Of a stretch of 38,500 bases of DNA, positions 33,155-38,500 are shown piece by piece. Source of the DNA: Cyanobacteriota bacterium erpe_2018_sw_21hr_WHONDRS-SW48-000092_B_bin.40. GTDB taxonomy: Bacteria > Cyanobacteriota > Vampirovibrionia > Obscuribacterales > Obscuribacteraceae. Both the position numbers and the translations under genes were made by a program. The stretch lies in NCBI GenBank assembly GCA_030917395.1, contig JAUPUU010000499.1:1-38500 (forward strand), written 5' to 3'. The notes beneath the pieces are model-generated. The model searched no databases. It was not told where the DNA came from and saw only the letters and a program-made list of their open reading frames with translations. The number at the start of each line of letters is the position of its first letter. The stretch's first letter is position 1.

Positions 33155-33727
33155 GACCATACTGAAAACTAATCTTTGATTGCGACTCTTCCTTGTGATG
33201 CAGTTTGTTTGAGCACAGAAGTAATGAAGCGCCCCAGTGATCGCGGTAGTTAGGTTTTAATTTTGCTTGAACAGATTCGATACTGCAACAGCCACGAACC
33301 AAGCTAGAAAGAAATCAAACAGGGAGTTGGCATTGCAGCCATCGACACTCGAACGTCTAAATATTCAGGTTTTAAAACCGGGGCACAGTATGCAGCACTA
33401 GCGTCAGGCGCAGGTATTTGGTTAGGTTGCTTCTCACCAGGCGCTAAGAGCAAAACAGTTTTTAACTAACGAAGGTTATAACAGCTTGCTTGGAGCCAAC
33501 CGATAACACAATTAGTCTTGGGTCCCGCGATTTAATTGGCTATATTCACAGCTCGACTTGAAGCTGCGATACAATGGTTCATGGAGTCAGCGCCCAGGCT
33601 AAGAGCGACCTAAAAGGCGACGCATCGCAACTCATTTACCTAAAATCAGCCTGTAGTGGGGTGGCAAGGGTGATGGGCAGCGTTAAACGCTCTACACCTG
33701 CCTGTTATACGCCACCTCGCATTCAAG
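33155..33727. other. Intergenic region with a possible gene remnant and an inverted repeat
   Basis: About 570 bases with no intact gene. Around 33320-33468 one plus frame reads GVGIAAIDTRTSKYSGFKTG then AQYAALASGAGIWLGCFSPG before a stop; it resembles coding sequence but has an in-frame TAG at its front and no start. A long imperfect inverted repeat occupies 33660-33716. Confidence 0.4.
33660..33716. repeat. Nested imperfect inverted repeat
   Basis: GGTGGC (33660-33665) pairs with GCCACC (33711-33716), GGCAG with CTGCC in between, and the asymmetric centre is the palindrome AGCGTT-A-AACGCT (33679-33691). It lies about 20 bases before the gene at 33737 and may be a structured leader, an operator or the relic of a small mobile repeat. 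Confidence 0.4.
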
Positions 33728-33736
33728 GTGATTGAA

Positions 33737-34375
33737 ATGGATATTTCAAAAACAATTTCTGACTTCCTCAGACTTCAGTATTTCGTAGGAGCCAGCCATG
33801 CAAGAGAGCTGGCAGCAGCCTTTCTTGGATACAAGAGTCATGCTTCTTATCTAGCTGCTACATCAGCAGCAAAACTGTCCAGTGACCAAATAGACGTGCT
33901 AATTCCCGACTTAGCTTGCCTCGGGAACCGGCTTCAAACTATCACAAGTTTGCCCCCTCTGCCGAATGAAAGACAGCTGGCCAAAGAAATAGGTGACGAT
34001 TTAAAGTCGCAAAAACTATTTAGCGGCTCTGTACTCATTGCCAAAGATCAAGCAGAACTCAAGGAGTTGATGCACGGAGGTTATCTCCACGATAATGTCA
34101 GCCTGGAAGATGAGCTGTCCGGTGTAATTGCAGTTAGCAATAGCTGGTTTGGCTATGAGTCTTACAACCAAGTCAAAGTTGCAACCGAAAAAGCTGCCAT
34201 CGTTATTCACGCTTCGGGCGTCTTCAATGGTGAGCATGATGATGAGTCGGAGCGCCCCAATCATGGTGACATTATTGATTTTGATGTCACCCTAAGGTTA
34301 CAACTGACGGCCTGGGGTATTGGTTTTAGGCAAACCATATTTGCCAATGGAAACCTGCGCTCCCATTACGCCTAG
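33737..34375 (+). CDS. Unknown soluble protein
   Basis: A 212-residue protein. The first 60 residues, with SHARELAAAFLGYKSHASYL, look like the short helical module (LA-x-x-lGy-x-s-h-x-x-l) found at the N-terminus of several plasmid- and toxin-associated proteins. The rest, including WFGYESYNQVKVATEKAAIV, is not recognised. ATG 33737 has AAGG eight bases upstream; an in-frame GTG at 33728 overlaps that site. A clear terminator follows 27 bases after the stop, so it is probably monocistronic. Confidence 0.55.
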   Translation: MDISKTISDFLRLQYFVGASHARELAAAFLGYKSHASYLAATSAAKLSSDQIDVLIPDLACLGNRLQTITSLPPLPNERQLAKEIGDDLKSQKLFSGSVLIAKDQAELKELMHGGYLHDNVSLEDELSGVIAVSNSWFGYESYNQVKVATEKAAIVIHASGVFNGEHDDESERPNHGDIIDFDVTLRLQLTAWGIGFRQTIFANGNLRSHYA

Positions 34376-34402
34376 ATCGAGTCCGCACCGGAGAAAGAAG
34401 AG

Positions 34403-34432
34403 AAGGAGGCGGGGGTCAAACCCAGCCTCCTT
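34403..34432 (+). terminator. Rho-independent terminator
   Basis: AAGGAGGC (34403-34410) and GCCTCCTT (34425-34432) form a GC-rich stem with an inner GGG/CCC extension, followed by TTGTTCTT. It lies just after the gene ending at 34375. Confidence 0.75.
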
Positions 34433-34661
34433 GTTCTTCCATCGGATTGCTCGCACGACAAGGTGCGAGGATTCGGCTCTGAAGTGTTCTTGTAACGCCA
34501 GAAAGTAGACAACGTCGGCAAAAGAGCAACTGCTGCCCACAAAAAGCGCTTCAAGGGTGTTAGAAGCTATAAAAAGAAGTGGAGGACCGGGTGGAGCGTT
34601 GGCTACCTCTCATGCCGGTGGAATCAAAACTTGAGCGTTCTGTACGAATCTTATCAACAGA

Positions 34662-35060
34662 CTACACAAAAGGCATGCATCCAAACTCTTTGAATATCTC
34701 ATCGAGCTTAGCGGCAACCTCATCAGATGTTCCAGCGCCACTAAACTGAGCATAGCCCCTGTAGAAATTGAGTTCAAACCCCTCTCCGTCGTTACTTGGC
34801 CACGGAGACTCAGGCAAAGAACCATACTCTTCTATGATTTCCTCTTCTTGACCCTCGAGATCTGCACACCAGAAGAAATCAGTCTCACTCCCATTCTTCA
34901 CGATGCCAGGAAACTCCTTTTTTAGTCTTGCAAAAATTACCGGAACCGGTAGTTCTTCCAACCACTCGACCCCTTCATAGTTGCTAAACTTTTGGCGCAG
35001 TTCCTCACTCCTCGTCTCGATTTCATCATGCCGAAGTACATACCACCAGTCTCTACTCAT
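34662..35060 (-). CDS. Small acidic hypothetical protein
   Basis: A 132-residue, strongly acidic cytosolic protein with many aromatic residues (opening MSRDWWYVLRHDEIE, later FELNFYRGYAQFSG and LDEIFKEFGCMPFV). No signal peptide or membrane segment. Size and acidity are reminiscent of immunity or anti-toxin proteins, but no family is recognised. GAGG lies about 12 bases before the ATG. The region between the terminator at 34403-34432 and this gene contains only a small hairpin (34449-34468). Confidence 0.5.
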   Translation of the reverse strand: MSRDWWYVLRHDEIETRSEELRQKFSNYEGVEWLEELPVPVIFARLKKEFPGIVKNGSETDFFWCADLEGQEEEIIEEYGSLPESPWPSNDGEGFELNFYRGYAQFSGAGTSDEVAAKLDEIFKEFGCMPFV

Positions 35061-35136
35061 GTCTGGACGATCCTCATTTCTTCACTTGTATGCCTACAAT
35101 TTCAAAGTCCTTTACTAAGCAATATTCATGTTTGGT

Positions 35137-35397
35137 TCAGTAATAGTAATCTAGACAGCCTACACGTCTGTATCTGTGCAAATTAATAAGCGGTTTCCAT
35201 TGCCGACCACACGAAATACATTGAAACTTGGAAACGGAGACGTTCCACCCTTCCAGGCACTCACCACGATCAAAACACTGCCAACAAATTGGTTCAGCTG
35301 CTAGCCAAATTGCTCCAATCACAAAACCTATCAACAGAGGAACAATAAGTGCAGACTTCATCAGCCAATTTGGTTTTATCGTCGGGAGTGCGAACAT
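35137..35397 (-). CDS. Small membrane protein with zinc-ribbon-like cysteines
   Basis: An 86-residue protein with one transmembrane segment (SALIVPLLIGFVIGAIWLAA) followed by a cysteine-rich segment, CWQC, then later FQCISCGRQW. The two CxxC pairs suggest a zinc ribbon. The open frame begins at a TTG (35412); the first ATG is at 35397 and neither has a strong ribosome binding site. Function unknown. The composition is coherent enough to call a gene, but with caution. Confidence 0.4.
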   Translation of the reverse strand: MFALPTIKPNWLMKSALIVPLLIGFVIGAIWLAAEPICWQCFDRGECLEGWNVSVSKFQCISCGRQWKPLINLHRYRRVGCLDYYY

Positions 35398-35590
35398 ATC
35401 TAGATCTCGCAAGCATAGAGAGCTACTTTATCATTCTGCTGCCGATGCACAATTCATACAACACGGTTAATACGCATGAATGATGCCAGATAACTTGTCG
35501 GCAGAGCGCGTGTGCAAACGTAGCGAACTGCTCAAAGAACCGCCCTGAATATGCGATTATATTTCTTTGTCAAACTGATGGAGAATCGAA

Positions 35591-36007
35591 ATGGGCTATT
35601 GGGGCAGTGCACCGTGGGATAACGATCAATCTGCAGATTGGTTCTATGAAGTCTTCAAGCAAACAAAGATAGATGAGGTTATAAACACGGCCTTAAGCAG
35701 ACCCGTTGACTATGACACCTGTGACGAAATTAGAGGTGCTCTAGCACTCTTTATTCTGCTTGGGCATGTCTATATCTACAATATAGATAACCTCGATGAT
35801 CATCTTGAGCTGTGCATCTCTAAAAATCGAGAACTCAAAAAGTATTGGAGCGAGGGCGGCTGGGACAGTGATCCGGAGATCGGTCAAGGCTTGGACTTTG
35901 AGCTTGCAGTGTTGCAGCGGCGAAAGAACAATGACGGCGTGCCAGCCTCGGAACGACCTGAAATAGCGCCCGAGCTTAAAGAGTGGTGGTCAAATTGGAT
36001 TGACTAG
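35591..36007 (+). CDS. DUF4259 domain protein
   Basis: A 138-residue cytosolic protein opening MGYWGSAPWDNDQSADWFYE, the defining start of the DUF4259 family (G-x-W-G-x-x-x-W-x-N-D-x-A-x-D-W). The family is small, its function is unknown, and its members are usually about 130-140 residues, as here. GGAG lies upstream of the ATG at good spacing. Convergent with the WG-repeat gene, with about 40 bases between the two stops. Confidence 0.8.
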   Translation: MGYWGSAPWDNDQSADWFYEVFKQTKIDEVINTALSRPVDYDTCDEIRGALALFILLGHVYIYNIDNLDDHLELCISKNRELKKYWSEGGWDSDPEIGQGLDFELAVLQRRKNNDGVPASERPEIAPELKEWWSNWID

Positions 36008-36047
36008 TGCTGGCTTTGTCAAAATTGTTAGCCTGTTTCGACTTCCT

Positions 36048-37658
36048 TCAAAAAGCTAGCCCGTCCTTTATGCAGCCCCAACGAGGGCTAGAGTAACTGA
36101 CTTCGCAGCCACCAGTCAGCTGCCCTGGAACAGTTTTCGGATGAAGACCATAGGCAACAGGAAGAACATCTTTGTCTGAATGGCACAGCGGACAGACTTT
36201 GTTGGCCAGCAAAGCGTCAAACTTGGCTGCCAAGTCGGGCCTTCTATGGTTGGCATAGTAAGCATAGCTCAGGCTCTGCATTTGCCGCAGACTCAACAAA
36301 TCGGGGCTGGCCTCAGCAAGCTTAAGTTGCGCTTCCATGTCAGTTTCCGATTTCGGGTAGGTCGGTTTAAATTCAGGAAAATCCTTGGACACGATTACTT
36401 GCTGTCGGCTTCTAACTGCCTGCTTAAACTCAGCTGGCAGGGTAAGCTTTCCACTTTGATCAATTGCCCCAAAGAGAGGCTTAGAGACAACAGCTATACC
36501 ATCCTTGAATGCCGTGGCACTATCGAACTGAGCTGGTATCTTAACCACTCCTTGGCCGTCGATGAAGCCATATTTTGCACCAGCATATGGTTCGTTGGGT
36601 TGCTGATGTTCCCTGGCTTTGCCACCAACGCCGAAGGCAAACCAACCATTATCGCCGCAAGGCAAAACTGAAGTGGTTCCCGGAGGAAAGTCGAAGAGTT
36701 TAGAGCAGTCCTGTTTAAGTACACTAAAAATGTTGTCTTTCTCGACCAAGAAATAGTCATCGTGATCTTCAACCACTTGATTGACAGCAGGAATTAAAAT
36801 ACGCCCTTGCTTGTCGACCAATCCACGTAGCAGATTATCTGGCTTTCCTGCAATCGACACAGCTCGGCCATTCCTAAATTTTTCCATAGTGAAATTAGGT
36901 TCTGGGCACTTTATGGTATGGCCAGTGGTATCAACAATGTAAGACCAATAGTCACTACCGCTTCTCACTGAATACGAAGCAACATTGTCCGAAAATTCTT
37001 CGCTGTAGGCGTCAACTGGCAGAGTGACTACAAGAATTCCTTTCTTATTGATAAAACCAAGACAAGATACAACAGAGCTAGGCTCGCCTGGCTTGAGCGG
37101 TTTAACGGTTTTGACAACATTGACGGCCTTAAGACCGCAAGAAAATCGATAATAGCTAGGGTCTATCTCGAGCGCTAATGTAGCAACGATATTATTTTGA
37201 TCGAGCAGATATGAGAACTCGTAGGTTGGTAGACATTTTTTGACCTCGAATAGACCCTCACCCACGTCTACCACCGTGGCCACTGTATGTTCAGATAGAG
37301 GAATAATTACTCGACCATCTCTATGCTTCAAACCAAACTTGAGACCACTGCTGTCTTGCTCAAAGAAATGAACGTAGGGTATATCGCTTCCATCGTAAGG
37401 AGAAGGCTTTGCGGGAACTGAGCGCTTTATTCTCGCTCCCATGCGGTCAATGACGAAGTCATACTTTGGCGCTGGTCCGCCGACAAAGGGCGTAACAGCA
37501 AATTGCTCGTTTCCTATTTCTCGAACTTCTGTATACTTACAGGGCAAAATTTCTTTGCCATTAAGGTCGTACAATCCAAATTGCTCGACTGCCAGAGCTG
37601 GACCGGCCCAGCCAAGTGCGGAAACAAATAGAGACAGAAGAATTGGAGCGAGCTTCAC
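36048..37658 (-). CDS. Secreted WG-repeat protein
   Basis: A 536-residue protein with a clear Sec signal peptide, MKLAPILLSLFVSALGWAG, and likely cleavage after ALA at residue 23. The mature part contains at least six WG-type beta repeats, each of the form F/YG-x-hydrophobic-D-x-x-G-x-x-x-x-P (FGLYDLNGKEILPCKY, RGLVDKQGRILIP, YGFIDGQGVVKIPAQFD, FGAIDQSGKLTLPAEF). The C-terminal 100 residues hold helices and a CPLCHSD motif that could bind metal. WG-repeat proteins are exported or surface proteins of unknown function, abundant in some environmental lineages. Probably a chromosomal gene. Confidence 0.8.
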   Translation of the reverse strand: MKLAPILLSLFVSALGWAGPALAVEQFGLYDLNGKEILPCKYTEVREIGNEQFAVTPFVGGPAPKYDFVIDRMGARIKRSVPAKPSPYDGSDIPYVHFFEQDSSGLKFGLKHRDGRVIIPLSEHTVATVVDVGEGLFEVKKCLPTYEFSYLLDQNNIVATLALEIDPSYYRFSCGLKAVNVVKTVKPLKPGEPSSVVSCLGFINKKGILVVTLPVDAYSEEFSDNVASYSVRSGSDYWSYIVDTTGHTIKCPEPNFTMEKFRNGRAVSIAGKPDNLLRGLVDKQGRILIPAVNQVVEDHDDYFLVEKDNIFSVLKQDCSKLFDFPPGTTSVLPCGDNGWFAFGVGGKAREHQQPNEPYAGAKYGFIDGQGVVKIPAQFDSATAFKDGIAVVSKPLFGAIDQSGKLTLPAEFKQAVRSRQQVIVSKDFPEFKPTYPKSETDMEAQLKLAEASPDLLSLRQMQSLSYAYYANHRRPDLAAKFDALLANKVCPLCHSDKDVLPVAYGLHPKTVPGQLTGGCEVSYSSPRWGCIKDGLAF

Positions 37659-37730
37659 TGCGGAATACCTTTTTACAATAGTCTTTTCGCGATGATAGCT
37701 TAGTTCAGGCCAACCGGTTGGCTAGGGGTG

Positions 37731-38417
37731 ATGAAAGTACGCTATTCTATAGAGCGCAAGGGGCGATGGCCTAACCTACTTTTGCTTACTGAGAATGGAG
37801 TCTGCTTGGAACCGGTTTCATCAAACACTTTAAATAAAGCCACGGACAACCGCCAGTCAAAAAGAAAAGAGTGGTTGAAAGCCATACTCGTATTGGTTAT
37901 TGTCTATGTCGTCTTCAGTGTCATGCTTGGCTACGCTCACTTAATGTTCCGCAGCCCGCAAATGCAGATGCTGCGAATAGGTTTTGGTCTTTGTATGCCA
38001 ACACTGCTTTTGACAAGTATTGTACTTGCGCTCGGCAAAGGCTGCCTGCAACGATTCTGTGAGCTGCTGCTGATTTTGTCACTGGTTGCGGCCGCACTAC
38101 TCGGATTTATTGGTATTTCATTGGATCGAACAGACACCTATCACTTCAGCAGAGATAGACATGTTGAGAAAAGTTATGCAGATCAAGGTGCTTTGGGATC
38201 GTCAGCCCATTCAATTATGGCGCAACAAGGATGGGGACCTTTCTTCTATCGCTTTGAGGCTGAAGGCGTCGACACCTATCCAACCGTAGGAAAAGAGATA
38301 AACGGAAAGGTCGAAGTTAAGTACAGCCAAGGCGGAAAGACTATTACCCGCGATCTTGATGAATGGCTGGCCGGCAAGCCAGCAACTAGCGAAATAAGCA
38401 GCGACTCTGATTATTAG
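37731..38417 (+). CDS. Membrane protein with three predicted transmembrane helices
   Basis: A 228-residue protein with a basic N-terminal segment of about 45 residues, then three hydrophobic segments (AILVLVIVYVVFSVMLGYAH; LCMPTLLLTSIVLALG; LLLILSLVAAALLGFIGISL) and a soluble C-terminal tail of about 90 residues. No family recognised. AGGGG precedes ATG 37731; the GTG three bases earlier is less well placed. Divergent from the WG-repeat gene, with about 70 bases between the two starts. Confidence 0.6.
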   Translation: MKVRYSIERKGRWPNLLLLTENGVCLEPVSSNTLNKATDNRQSKRKEWLKAILVLVIVYVVFSVMLGYAHLMFRSPQMQMLRIGFGLCMPTLLLTSIVLALGKGCLQRFCELLLILSLVAAALLGFIGISLDRTDTYHFSRDRHVEKSYADQGALGSSAHSIMAQQGWGPFFYRFEAEGVDTYPTVGKEINGKVEVKYSQGGKTITRDLDEWLAGKPATSEISSDSDY

Positions 38418-38500
38418 ATGCCCGAAAAAGGTCGTTTTCAGGAGTCTTGACTTAAGGTGAGTGAATTCTATCTATTCGCTAAACTTCGGGCGTTTCTACA

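Noticed and set aside
33660..33716. Integron attC site suggested by GTTAAAC in an inverted repeat
   Set aside because: The core-like heptamer is in the centre of the structure, not at its ends, and no integron integrase is present.
38457..38500. Possible start of another gene at GTG 38457
   Set aside because: Only 14 codons fall inside the window, too few to support a call.

Overview
The window reads as a bacterial chromosomal defence island of moderate GC. Genes are densely packed, most starts have AGGAGG-type ribosome binding sites, and the one tRNA fragment encodes its CCA. The lineage cannot be fixed from sequence alone. Secreted TPR and WG-repeat proteins together with a DUF4259 protein fit environmental lineages such as the Obscuribacterales (non-photosynthetic relatives of cyanobacteria), but this is a weak inference.

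Layout. 1-380 is a decayed gene of the TM0106-like RecB/RNase-H-like nuclease family. 550-1881 (-) encodes a secreted TPR protein. 2090-3889 (+) holds an orphan N-terminal domain of an HNH-endonuclease family followed by three small unknown genes, one of them an internal duplication. 4087-6892 (-) is a two-gene unit: a protein with a possible PD-(D/E)XK nuclease core, then a TPR protein. 7057-9371 (+), divergent from it, is a two-gene unit: a CBS-pair protein with a HEPN-like C-terminus, and a helicase-like protein with degraded ATPase motifs and its own HEPN-like RNxxxH motif.

10104-23121 (+) is a complete type I BREX operon in canonical order, brxA-brxB-brxC-pglX-pglZ-brxL, with overlapping or nearly abutting genes. 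PglX is the adenine-specific methyltransferase that marks self DNA; BrxB, BrxC, PglZ and BrxL are the other core components. BrxL has an unusual C-terminus: where a Lon-like domain is expected there is an Ala/Pro-rich linker and a domain resembling MIT_C (phospholipase-D-like). Two genes follow, a small PD-(D/E)XK nuclease-like protein and a DUF5677-like protein.

24890-31211 (-) is a second tightly spaced cassette, read from the right: a 959-residue protein (DUF4297/Cap4-like nuclease, STAND-type NTPase, helical repeats, SEC-C zinc motif), two paralogous zinc-ribbon/DUF4145 proteins, and a protein with a possible PD-(D/E)XK core. I do not recognise this combination as a named system, and it is the best candidate in the window for an undescribed defence system.

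31302-32605 is a boundary scar: a frameshifted RidA-family pseudogene, a terminator, the 3' part of a tRNA-Leu(UAG) gene without its 5' half, short tandem repeats, and a tyrosine-integrase pseudogene with two in-frame stops and no catalytic domain. Its geometry puts the integrated element to the right. From 32648 to the end lie an AbiTii-like protein, several small unknown proteins, a DUF4259 protein, a secreted WG-repeat protein and a membrane protein.
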